Assembly: GCF_965227725.1 (NCBI RefSeq)
Contig: NZ_CBDDGH010000006.1
Span: 1-64,000 of the forward strand
Length of the DNA stretch: 64,000 nt
Direction of reading: 5' to 3'
Origin: Shimia sp965227725
GTDB lineage: Bacteria > Pseudomonadota > Alphaproteobacteria > Rhodobacterales > Rhodobacteraceae
The translations under genes were made by a program, and so were the position numbers. Positions within the stretch are counted from its first letter, which is position 1. Each line of letters begins with the position of its first letter. Shown here one piece after another: positions 8,733 to 17,900 of this stretch. The notes below the pieces were generated by a model that was not told the origin of the DNA, did no database searches, and saw only the letters and a list, made by a program, of their open reading frames with translations.

Positions 8733-10745
8733 TTAAAACTTGACGGTCGCAACCATCGAGAAAGTTCGTCCAGGCTCGTTAAGAGTTGGGAAGCCCGGAT
8801 AGTCCCCACCGTAGGTTGCGCGATCTGCGTAAGCTCGATCAAATAGGTTGTCGATGCTCGCCCGAATAACGACATTGTCAAGGCTCGGCGGGTGGTACTC
8901 TGCGAAGACATTGACCACTTCGTAACCTTCGAGCTTTGTTACCGGATCGGCCTCATTCGCATTGTGAGAATATGTAAATGCCGCATCCAAATGCCCACCG
9001 ACAACCATGTTGAGCTGTGCCAACTCTTGTTGAACCTGCAAAGACAATACCTGCCCAAGAGGTGCACCGGAGTCGAGCACATAGAAGCTCGAAGCCTTTT
9101 CACCGTTCACATAGTTTTCGCTGTCAGAGAAGGTCATACGAGCAAGGCCACTGCCCCACCCGTATGTCGCCCCAAGGTTGTAGCCCCGCGATTCAAAATC
9201 GTAGCTACCCACAACTGGCCCAGCGAGGCCACGCGTGTCCTCGATTTTGGTCCGGAACACTTCGCCGCCCAGTGTCAGACCACCCCAGTTCCAGTCAGCA
9301 CCCACCACGATGTTTTCACCACGCCGCGCTTGCAAACCGGTGTAATCCCAAGCCTGATAGAACAGGAAGTTGTCCTCAACCACATATCCCCCGAACACAT
9401 TTGAGTATCCGGCGCGCAGGGAAAGCGTGTCAGTCAAAGCATAGGACAGCGAGAGATTGCCGCTCAGGCCAGAGGAATCATCACTGAATGCCGAACCTGT
9501 TTGCGCAAAATCCTGCCCGGTGAAGGAGTTCCAATCATAGCGCAGACCCGCCGAGAGATTCAGCCGATCTGTTGGCTCAAGTCGCGCCTGGGCAAAGATA
9601 CCTACGGTGCGGCTCTCCTCATAGGGCGAATTGCTGCCCCAAAAGTCACCACTGGCGGAGCTTTTCTGATCCAGATAGTCGAGACCGGCGGTGATGGTGC
9701 CATTTCCTGACAGATGGAACCGGTTCTGGAATGTCGCAGAATAGGAGCGGGTATTGCCAATGGCGCTATCGCTTGGAGTGAGGCTACCGATCTCGTTCTC
9801 AGAATAACCCAAAGTCACCGAGGGATCCCAATTGCCTCCGCCATGCACGTTCTCATAGCGCAGAGAATAAATGGTGCGTTCAGTGTCATAGACGTTGGTG
9901 AGAGGGTTCCACGGCGCATTGCCAAAATTGGCCCGGCGGTTGCGCAACGCGGTGTCCCTCAGGCGCTGACCAGACAGTTCAACACGGTGACCTTGATCAG
10001 ATTGATAGGCAAGCTTCAGCAAGCCCACATTCATGTCTGAGGTTGTGCCAAGCACAATATCGCCATTGCCATCTTCGTAGTTATCACCTGTCACGCGCTT
10101 GCCGTTAGCAAGCACCTCAAATCCGTTGCTACGCCCTGCGAGGGTCAGAGAGCCGCCAGCAACATCGCCATTGTCCGCATAGCTGAACCGGGCTTGTCCG
10201 CCAAAATTGTCGCCGTCTTGCAGGATATTATCGACATCAACAGTCTCCATCACCACACGCCCCGCCACAGCGCCCGGTCCTGCATCTGCAGGGGCTACCC
10301 CCGGATCCACCCGGACAGCCTGCATCAGTCCGGGATCAAAGGCGTTGGCGCTGGCATGGTGGAACACGCGGTTGTTTTGCGAGACACCATCCACCTGGAC
10401 AGCAAGGTTCAGCATATCCACGCCGTTTACAAAAATCTTCTGTGCCACAGGGATCGCACCACCAACAGAAACAGACGCAATTCCGGCAAACAGATCCCGC
10501 AGATCGCCCATGCTGGCGCGTTCCAATTCGGATTCAGAAACATACGCCGATGTGGCGCGGTCCGCAGCTTCTCCTAAAGGATCCTGTTTACGAACCTCAA
10601 TTGGATCTAAGGTATATGCGTCGAGTGCTCCATCTGCGTCTGGTACAAGAGACGTCTCTTGGGCCAGAGCTGGTGCAACAGCCAAAATCGAAAGGGCCGT
10701 CCCGCACAACAGGCGGGACCGCGAAAATGCAGTCAAAGAGGTCAT
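8733..10745 (-). CDS. TonB-dependent outer-membrane receptor (iron chelate type)
   Basis: A 670-residue receptor with a signal peptide (LCGTALSILAVAPALAQE), a TonB-box-like segment (YTLDPIEVRKQ), a plug domain to about residue 180 containing AQKIFVNGVDMLNLAVQVDG and ADAGPGAVAGRVVMETVDV, and a beta barrel ending in VIRASIDNLFDRAYADR and a C-terminal Phe. It is a paralogue of the receptor at 749-2725, sharing the plug wording and the EDG(D/N)GD(V/I)V segment in the first extracellular loops. It should import a similar or related chelate. Upstream, at 10832-10859, a near-perfect long inverted repeat probably serves as operator for this gene. Confidence 0.9.
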   Translation of the reverse strand: MTSLTAFSRSRLLCGTALSILAVAPALAQETSLVPDADGALDAYTLDPIEVRKQDPLGEAADRATSAYVSESELERASMGDLRDLFAGIASVSVGGAIPVAQKIFVNGVDMLNLAVQVDGVSQNNRVFHHASANAFDPGLMQAVRVDPGVAPADAGPGAVAGRVVMETVDVDNILQDGDNFGGQARFSYADNGDVAGGSLTLAGRSNGFEVLANGKRVTGDNYEDGNGDIVLGTTSDMNVGLLKLAYQSDQGHRVELSGQRLRDTALRNRRANFGNAPWNPLTNVYDTERTIYSLRYENVHGGGNWDPSVTLGYSENEIGSLTPSDSAIGNTRSYSATFQNRFHLSGNGTITAGLDYLDQKSSASGDFWGSNSPYEESRTVGIFAQARLEPTDRLNLSAGLRYDWNSFTGQDFAQTGSAFSDDSSGLSGNLSLSYALTDTLSLRAGYSNVFGGYVVEDNFLFYQAWDYTGLQARRGENIVVGADWNWGGLTLGGEVFRTKIEDTRGLAGPVVGSYDFESRGYNLGATYGWGSGLARMTFSDSENYVNGEKASSFYVLDSGAPLGQVLSLQVQQELAQLNMVVGGHLDAAFTYSHNANEADPVTKLEGYEVVNVFAEYHPPSLDNVVIRASIDNLFDRAYADRATYGGDYPGFPTLNEPGRTFSMVATVKF

Positions 10746-10831
10746 GATCTTCCCCGAGATTCAGAGTTTCTTGCGGGCTTGCCCTGAATCGGGGCTGGCG
10801 AGGCTTTGTCTCAATCAATTAGCCGTGAACC

Positions 10832-10873
10832 CCCATAACATGCAAGTGCATGTTATGGGATCCCATAAACATG
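10832..10873. promoter_or_regulatory. Long palindromic operator candidate upstream of receptor gene
   Basis: A perfect inverted repeat has arms CCCATAACATGCA (10832-10844) and TGCATGTTATGGG (10847-10859) separated by AG. A third, nearly identical half site, CCCATAAACATG, follows at 10862-10873. It lies 87 bases upstream of the receptor start at 10745. Arms of 13 bp without a T-run, plus the extra half site, suggest binding of a dimeric regulator rather than a terminator. Which protein binds (the MarR, the AraC or another) cannot be read from sequence. Confidence 0.6.
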
Positions 10874-11142
10874 CCTCTTAATCTTATAAAAATTCTCTTC
10901 TTGCTCTTGCTCGAGTCTCTAAAGTGCCGGAGCAGGCCGCAATTTGGGCCAAAGTGAGGAACCCTCTGCTTTGGAGGCCGTCGATATGCGCCGCTCAACA
11001 ACAAAAAACTGCGCATTGTGAAACCTCTCATCTGTCGTTTGGCACTATAAGCCGATTGTTCCACCTACCCGTTTTGTATGACAAGCTGAGCCTCCCCCAC
11101 TGAACTGGTCCACCGTTATGTTTAGGAAACGGAGGATCACGA

Positions 11143-11442
11143 ATGGCAAACAAGAGACCGAAGCCCGAGGAGATTATCTCTAGGTTACAGCAGGTTGAAG
11201 TTCTGATGGGGCAAGGCATGTCCCGACTTGATGCGATCAGGCAGATCGGGGTTGTAGAGCAAACCTATTACCGCTGGCGAAAGAAGTACGGCGGAATGGG
11301 CGTAGATCCGTTGAAAGAACTGAAGCGGCTTCAGAAAGAGAACGAGCGGCTGAGACGCGCGGTGTCTGATCTGACTTTGGACAAGCTGATCCTGACGGAA
11401 GCCCCAAAGGGAGTGAAGAGCGTCCCGGAAAAGGTCAGATGA
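11143..11442 (+). CDS. IS3-family transposase OrfA
   Basis: A 99-residue protein with a helix-turn-helix (PEEIISRLQQVEVLMGQGMS followed by QIGVVEQTYYRWRKKYGG) and a leucine-zipper-like segment (LKELKRLQKENERLRRAVSDLTLDKLIL). These are the DNA-binding and oligomerisation parts of IS3-family OrfA. A purine-rich ribosome site (ACGGAGGATCACG) precedes the ATG. The gene looks intact, but its partner OrfB is broken, so a functional OrfAB transposase is unlikely. Confidence 0.85.
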   Translation: MANKRPKPEEIISRLQQVEVLMGQGMSRLDAIRQIGVVEQTYYRWRKKYGGMGVDPLKELKRLQKENERLRRAVSDLTLDKLILTEAPKGVKSVPEKVR

Positions 11443-11449
11443 TCGTTTC

Positions 11450-12303
11450 CGCTCAGAACGGGCGGAGCCCCTGAGCCCCGCTCGTCGCCGTGCCTGCATC
11501 GACCATGTTCGTAGCCAGTTGAGCGTTTCCGAGAGACGCGCCTGCCGCGTTCTTGGGCAACACCGGTCCACGCAACGGCACGTCCCACAAGGTCGCGCAG
11601 ATGAAGATCCGTTGGTGGCCGACATGATTGAGCTGACCCGCCAATACGGCATGGCTATCGCAGGATCGCTGCGTTGCTGAGAGAGGCTGGGTGGTCCGTC
11701 AGCGACGGGCGGGTCGCAAGACTGTGGCGGCGAGAGGGGCTGAAAGTGCCAGTCAAACAACCGAAGACAGGGCGGCTCTGGCTGAATGACGGATCATGTG
11801 TCCGGCTTCGGCCGGAGCATCGCAATCACGTTTGGAGCTATGATTTCATCCATTACCGAACCGATGATGGCCAAGCCTTCCGGACACTGAACGTCCTTGA
11901 TGAGTACAGCCGGGAATGCTTGGCAATCAGAGCCGAGCGGAAACTGAACTCGACCGATGTAATCGACGTTCTGACAGACCTGTTCATACTTCGCGGCGCG
12001 CCCCGTTTCATACGTTCTGACAATGGGCCGGAATTTGTCGCCCAAGCTGTCTGAGACTGGATTACTGCCGTCGGCGCCAAAACGGCTTACATCGCTCCGG
12101 GCAGCCCATGGGAGAACGGTTATTGCGAAAGCTTCAACGCGAGAATGAGGGATGAACTGCTCAACTGCGAGATCTTCTACAGCTTGCGCGAAGCTCAAAT
12201 TCTGATCGAACAATGGAGGAGACACTAAAACACCAAACGCCCCCACATTGCTCTGGACTATCGCCCGCCAGCGCCTGAAACCGATCACACGCTGATGATG
12301 CCC
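11450..12303 (+). pseudogene. IS3-family transposase OrfB, frameshifted with internal stops
   Basis: The reading frame after OrfA encodes an rve-type DDE integrase in pieces. The D-D-E residues are still visible: VWSYDFIH (first Asp), RSDNGPEF (second Asp) and PWENGYCESFNARMRDEL (Glu). Decay is plain. Around 11655 the frame shifts inside what should be a YGYRRIA segment. At 12052 a TGA replaces an expected Arg codon before DWITAVGA, and near 12226 a TAA interrupts RRH-NTKRPH. The C-terminus (ALDYRPPAPE) is followed within about 40 bases by the IS5-family element. Confidence 0.8.
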
Positions 12304-12305
12304 TA

Positions 12306-13119
12306 GGGTCAGGATGCATTGATTTTCGCTTCGCTGCATGATTCACGGCTCGAAAAACGGAGCGGTGACATGAGCGATCTTTATTGGCTAACCGACGAGC
12401 AGATGGCGAAGCTCGCCCCCTTCTTCCCGAAGCCGCACGGCATACCTCGGGTTGATGACAAACGGGTGTTGGGCGGGATTGATCTTCATCAATCGCAATG
12501 GGTTGCGCTGGCGAGATGCCCCTATGAGGAATACGGGCCACACAAGACACTATACAGCAGGTGGAAGCGTTGGAGTGAGAAAGGTGTCTTCGCCCGGACC
12601 TTGGCTGGCCTGGCTGCAGAGCACGGCGAACGGAAGACGATCATGATTGACGCGACCTATCTCAAGGCCCACCGCACCACGACCAGTATGGCCGCCTGAT
12701 CGGTAGAACCAAAGGCGGCATGAATACCAAGTTGCATGCTATCTGTGATAGCCAAGGTCGCCCGCTCAACCTGTTCGTTACCGCCGGGCAGGTTAGCGAC
12801 TACATCGGAGCTCGGGCTCTGCTCAACAGCATACCAAATGTGGAATGGCTGCTAGGTGATCGCGGTTATGACGCTGACTGGTTCCGAGATGCCTTGAAAG
12901 ACAAAGGAATACCCGCCTGCATCTCCGAACGAAAGCAACGCAAGACGCCGGTCAAATACGACAAGCGCAGATACAAAAGGCGCAACAGGATCGAGATCAT
13001 GTTCGGTCGGCTCAAGGACTGGAGGCGCGTGGCAACGCGCTATGATCGCTGCCCCAAGGTCTTCCTGTCCGCAATCGCCCTCGCAGCAACCGTCATTTAT
13101 TGGTTATGGATCCTGACCC
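12306..13119 (+). mobile_element. Degenerate IS5-family element (IS427-like), 814 bp
   Basis: Terminal inverted repeats are visible: GGGTCAGGATGCAT at 12306 and its near complement ATGGATCCTGACCC ending at 13119 (13 of 14 match). A TA dinucleotide flanks both ends (12304-12305 and 13120-13121), consistent with the target duplication of this group. The length is a little short of the usual size, in line with the internal deletion in the transposase. The element sits immediately after the IS3-family OrfB. Confidence 0.8.
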
Positions 13120-13187
13120 TAGGCACTTCCCCCGACAATTTGCCAAAGCATCTTTCGTTTGCGCAGTTTGCAGACATTTTTACATGA
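12370..13187 (+). pseudogene. IS5-family transposase, frameshifted
   Basis: The frame starts MSDLYWLTDEQMAKLAPFFP, the usual start of this alphaproteobacterial IS5 transposase, and includes the DDE parts MIDATYLKAHRT, LLGDRGYDADW and RRNRIEIMFGRLKDWRRVATRYDRC. Between about 12470 and 12525 the normal wording (FINRNGLRWRDAP) is in another frame, showing compensating indels. Near 12690 part of the KKGGRGRLIG segment is deleted and the frame is lost until 12702. The last frame reads past the right inverted repeat into flanking DNA. No active enzyme is expected. Confidence 0.8.
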
Positions 13188-13191
13188 AACC

Positions 13192-14937
13192 TCAATAAAC
13201 GTCCCGCACATAGCGCTTTTCGCGTTTGAGCCTGCTCACATACTCAGTCGCCTCATCCGCAGACAGTCCCCCATGCAACTCAATCACCTGATGCAGCGTC
13301 TGATCCACGTCTTTGGCCATGCGTGTCGCATCTCCGCAAACGTAGAAATGTCCGCCCTCTTGCAGCATGCCAAAAAGCTCTTTGCCGTTTTCCAGCATCC
13401 GGTTCTGCACGTAAATCTTCTCCGCCTGATCACGAGAAAACGCCAGATCCAGGCGGGTCAACAGACCAGAGGCACTCATGGCGCTGATTTCATCCTCATA
13501 GATAAAATCACTCTCTCGATGCTGATCGCCAAAGAACAGCCAGTTTGCGCCTTTGGCACCAAGCTCTCGACGCTCTTCAAGAAACGCGCGGAATGGTGCA
13601 ATCCCGGTGCCCGGCCCGACCATGATCATTGGCACGTCATTGTCTTGAGGTACGCGGAAGCTTTTGTTGGGCGACATGAAGATGCCCGCCTCTGCCCCTG
13701 CCGGCACATGATCGGCAAGAAACGTGGAGCAAACCCCCTTGTGGACACGGTGGTTATAAGTCCACCGAACCGCGGCAACGGTCAGATGCACTTCACCGGG
13801 ATGCGCCTTGGGACTTGAAGAAATCGAATACGCGCGGTGCTGCAAGGGCTTGAGCCAGCTTACAAATTCATTGGCATCAATCGCCAGATCGGGGTTGAGG
13901 TTCAACAGATCCAGCGTGTCTTTACCCCAAAGGAAAGCCTCAAGCGCTTCTTTGTCTCCATTGCCCACCACATGGCTGAACTCATCGTGTTTGGCCAAAG
14001 GTTCCAGCGCGCGGATCAGATCGCGCGAAGGTGTCATGATCTCCATTCCTGTTGCGAGCAGCGCGCCCAAAGGCTGATCCTTGCCATCTACGGCTGTATC
14101 CTGCGACACGCCCAGCCGTGTGAGGATGCCTTCCACCAAATCAGGTGCGTTCACCGGCATGACCCCCAGCGCGTCGCCCGCTTCATAGGTCATACCGCTG
14201 TCGCCAAGGTCAAAGGCGATGTGTCGGATTTCCTTGGCAGATTGCGCGCCAGATTGGATGTGGTTGTCCACCACCTTTGACACATAAGGGTTCTTGCGGG
14301 AGAAGCCCGATTGCTCAGGCTTAGGCACGACCGCGCCTGTTTCCGAAGCCCCCGCTGAGCCCGTTTCCGGGATCGTGGCGGTCAGCCATGCAGAGGCGGC
14401 ATCCTCAAAATCAATGTCGCAATCCACGCGCGCACCCAGACGTTTTGCACCCAATTGTTCAAGCCGCGTGTCAATCAGCTTGCCAGCCTGACAGAAGAAC
14501 TCATAGCTCGTGTCCCCAAGTGCCAGCACACCATAGTTGAGCTTCTCCAAACGGGGCGCTGTGCCTGCAGAGAGTGCTTCCCAGAAAAGCTCTGCGTTGT
14601 CGGGCATCTCGCCTTCCCCATAAGTGGAGATCACGATGATCACGTTTTCCATCGCCGCAAGCTGGTCCATCTCAATCGCGTCAAGCTCGGCCACTTTGGG
14701 GGCAAAACCTTTGCTTGTTGCCAGCTCTGCTGCCTCATTGGCAACCTCTTCGGCATTGCCGGTCTGAGTGCCAAATAGAATGTTCAGCGGCTTGGCTTTG
14801 ACCTGCTCTTCGGCCGGCGCGACGCCAACGCCGCCGCCCATGGCAAGGCGGGAATGCAACCCGGCGAGGAACCCACCAAGCCAAGAGCGTTGCTCGCCAG
14901 AAAATGGCGCATCTTCAGGAATATATGGGGCGTTCAT
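13192..14937 (-). CDS. CysJ-like diflavin reductase (sulfite reductase flavoprotein type), partner of GltB-like protein
   Basis: I place the start at the ATG at 14937, four bases after the stop of the GltB-like gene, giving 581 residues; a longer frame into the upstream gene is unlikely. Domains: flavodoxin (about 45-190; FGTQTGNAEEVANEAAELA), FAD-binding connecting domain (about 230-430; HRAYSISSSPK), and NADPH-binding domain (about 440-581; GPGTGIAPFRAFLEER, and the C-terminal RYVRDVY of CysJ). Such proteins pass electrons from NADPH through FAD and FMN to a partner enzyme. No haem sulfite reductase subunit is next to it. The only operon partner is the GltB-like synthase, so it may reduce that protein instead of, or besides, CysI. 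Confidence 0.85.
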   Translation of the reverse strand: MNAPYIPEDAPFSGEQRSWLGGFLAGLHSRLAMGGGVGVAPAEEQVKAKPLNILFGTQTGNAEEVANEAAELATSKGFAPKVAELDAIEMDQLAAMENVIIVISTYGEGEMPDNAELFWEALSAGTAPRLEKLNYGVLALGDTSYEFFCQAGKLIDTRLEQLGAKRLGARVDCDIDFEDAASAWLTATIPETGSAGASETGAVVPKPEQSGFSRKNPYVSKVVDNHIQSGAQSAKEIRHIAFDLGDSGMTYEAGDALGVMPVNAPDLVEGILTRLGVSQDTAVDGKDQPLGALLATGMEIMTPSRDLIRALEPLAKHDEFSHVVGNGDKEALEAFLWGKDTLDLLNLNPDLAIDANEFVSWLKPLQHRAYSISSSPKAHPGEVHLTVAAVRWTYNHRVHKGVCSTFLADHVPAGAEAGIFMSPNKSFRVPQDNDVPMIMVGPGTGIAPFRAFLEERRELGAKGANWLFFGDQHRESDFIYEDEISAMSASGLLTRLDLAFSRDQAEKIYVQNRMLENGKELFGMLQEGGHFYVCGDATRMAKDVDQTLHQVIELHGGLSADEATEYVSRLKREKRYVRDVY

Positions 14938-14941
14938 GGTT

Positions 14942-17900
14942 TTACTCCGCGGCCGTTCGGGCCACCAGTTCAGGTAGCGCATTTTGGGCGAACAATTCAT
15001 CAAAGCTTGGAATGGAGCCAAGCGCGTTCCGGTTTTTGGCGTCCTGATGCAGGATCCAACTGTAGGTGCCTGGGCTGTCCATGCTCAGAATATTGCGCAT
15101 CGACAGAGCCCGCTTGAAATCGCTCAACCGTTTGTGCGCAACCAGCGTCGCCAAACCGGGGTCATCATAATCATTCACCGCCTTCTTGGCGTGTTTTGAC
15201 AGCGCCAACATCAGGCTAAAGTCTTCGGTCAGGATCAGATTGCGAGCAGCTTTGTCCCGCGCCATTCGATCGGCGGTTTTGCCGACACGTCTGACAGCCA
15301 GATTCTGCGCCATCTCAAGGACAGAATAGCTGTTGAGCAGACGGAACATCTCCTCCGTATCCATTTCGCCATAATCTGGCGTTGCGCCTTTGTGGACGGG
15401 ACGACCGGATTTCCAGGCTTTCTTTAGCGTGGAAATCTGATGTTCGGCCAGGGCTGCGGACAGCTCCTCAATCAGATCCTTGCGGGTTTTGGCTTTCAGG
15501 ATCGCATCGGCGTCCTGATATTGCAGCAGCGCCTTGGGCATGACCCAAGCCATGTGCTTTTGCGCCTCTTCCCAATTACCCAGCAGATCCTGCGCCTTGG
15601 CAGAGCCGGTTGCCTCATGGTGCCAATTCAGCAGCTGATATACCGCATCGCGATGCACTTCGGCTTCATCCGAGCCATCCACCAAGGTGCCCATAAAGAC
15701 GGAGTCATGGCTGATCATATCGTTCAGCCGTCCTTCAGGGTCATACTGATAAGCAAAGCCACCAGACATACCGTTGCCATAGCCCTTGGAGAAACCGCCA
15801 AGGTTCAAAATGGCCCCGTTGGTCATGTATTCGGCACAGAAATCGCCAACCCCTTCCACAACCGCGGTTGCCCCGGAGTTGCGCACCGCAAAACGGTCTC
15901 CCGCCTGCCCTTCAATGAAGGTGCGACCGCCGGTTGCGCCAAACAATGCGAAGTTCCCGATCAGCACGTTTTCATTGGCGGACCCACCTCCCGGGGATCG
16001 TACAATGATCTCACCGCCACAAGCGCCTTTGCCCACACCGTCGTTACAGGTGCCCGTATGCTCCAGCATCATGCCGTCATTGCAAAAGGCGCCAAAGCTT
16101 TGCCCGGCTGAGCCATTTGTAACGATCCGTACCGCACGTGGATCAAGGAAGCGACGGCCCCGCACATCCTGGTGTGCAGCAGGCGGAAGCACCTCAAGCT
16201 CATGGTTGAGCATACGCTCGATATCAATCGCGAGCTGTCCGCCCACTGATTTGTTGCGGTTGTTGAGCGGTGCATTAGGGCGCAGCTCTATCTGATCTTC
16301 ACGCCTTGAGAACAAGCGCTCACGCATTTGCTCCAAGAGAATGTCATCGACCTCAAAATCACGCTCCAAATAGACCGGATCTTCCACAGGGTTTTCAGGC
16401 ACATGGGTGAGCATGTCGCGCAGGTTCAACTGACCAACAGCGGACGGGTGATCCAGCAGGTGCAGCAGATCGCTGCGCCCGCGCGCGCCCTGAAGACTCT
16501 TCAGGCCAAGATCTGCGAGGATTTCGCGCGTCTCATGCGCAATGTTCAGCAGATATTGCGCCAAGGCACGGGGATCGCCGTCAAAAACTTCCGGGTTGGT
16601 CGTCAGACCTGCCGGGCATTTGACGTTGCAGTTTTTGGCCATCACGCATTTCAGCATCATCAGCGCCGTGGTGCCAAATTCAAAGCTGTCCCCGCCCATC
16701 AGCGCAGCTTTCACCACATCAGAGCCGGTCTGCATTGCGCCTGAACAACGCAGCATGACCTTCTGGCGAATGCCATTGGCGCAAAGTGCCTGATGCACTT
16801 CCGCAATGCCCAATTCCGCCGCGCGGCCTGTATATTTAAGCGAAGTCACGGAAGCCGCACCGGTGCCACCTGTGCTGCCTGCCACATTGATCACATCCGC
16901 CCCCGCTTTGGCGACGCCCACCGCGATGGTGCCGATGCCCTCTGAGGACACAAGTTTCACGATCACTTTCACCCGCGCAGCCTTTGCGTCGTGGATCAGC
17001 TGACCAAGGTCTTCAATGGAATAGGTGTCGTGGTGCGGCGGCGGCGAAATCAACTCCACACCAGGCGTGCCCCCGCGCGCGGCTGCTATCTCTACCGTGA
17101 CCTTAGGAGCAGGCAACTGCCCGCCCTCGCCCGGCTTCGCTCCCTGACCGATCTTAATCTCAATCTCTTCGAGATTTGGCTCGGCCAAATAGCCAGCCCA
17201 AACACCAAAACGCCCAGACGCAAACTGCTTGATCTTGGAGGCGCGGATTGTGCCGTAGCGGCTGATGTGTTCGCCACCTTCACCGGAGTTGGACATACCG
17301 CCAACCATATTGGTGCCATGCGCCACCGCTTCATGGGCTGTCGCAACCAGCGCACCATGAGACATCGCGCCAGAGGCCAGCCGCGGCGTGATCTCAGATG
17401 CCGGTTGCACTTCTTCCAAAGGCAGACGTTCAGGTGCCGGACGGATACGCGACACATAATCCAGTGCCCAACCGGTCACCGCGACTTTCAGCGCACCACC
17501 GGTGACCGTGTGCCCAACCACGTCCTCGCCAAACCGCGCCACCAGCGTCTGACGCAACGCATCAAGCCGCCCGATATCGCACGCCTTCGGCCCGGTGAGG
17601 CGCAGCAGGTATTCGCCCGCACCGATCTCTTCTACGCTCAACCCTCGGATCACAAAATCTCGGTTGCCGGCGCGATTGAAGAGCATCATCTCCTTTTGAA
17701 TATCCGCCACCTTATCAAGGAAGGTAATGTCAGCCGGAAACGCCAGAACATCGCGCAACGCAGCAGGGCGCTTGTGTCGCTCGTCACTCATCTGGCGACT
17801 GAAGGCCCGATACCCCGGCGTGATTTTGAAACTGTCGATCTGCTCCTGGCTTAGCTTGTCAAAGCTGGTGTTGACATAGCCATTCTCGGAAATGCCAAAG

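Larger units (their letters stand above)
11098..12303 (+). mobile_element. Degenerate IS3-family element (IS407-like)
   Basis: The stretch contains an OrfA-type gene and a frameshifted OrfB-type integrase in the order and frame relation of IS3-family elements. The left end lies in or before the segment TGAACTGGTCCACC at about 11101, but a matching right inverted repeat is not visible because an IS5-family element abuts the 3' end at 12306. The element cannot move by itself: OrfB has at least one frameshift and two in-frame stops. The left boundary is approximate. Confidence 0.7.

Noticed and set aside
14938..15021. N-terminal extension of the CysJ-like protein (28 extra residues)
   Set aside because: It would overlap the end of the GltB-like gene; the ATG at 14937 fits the usual protein start and operon spacing.
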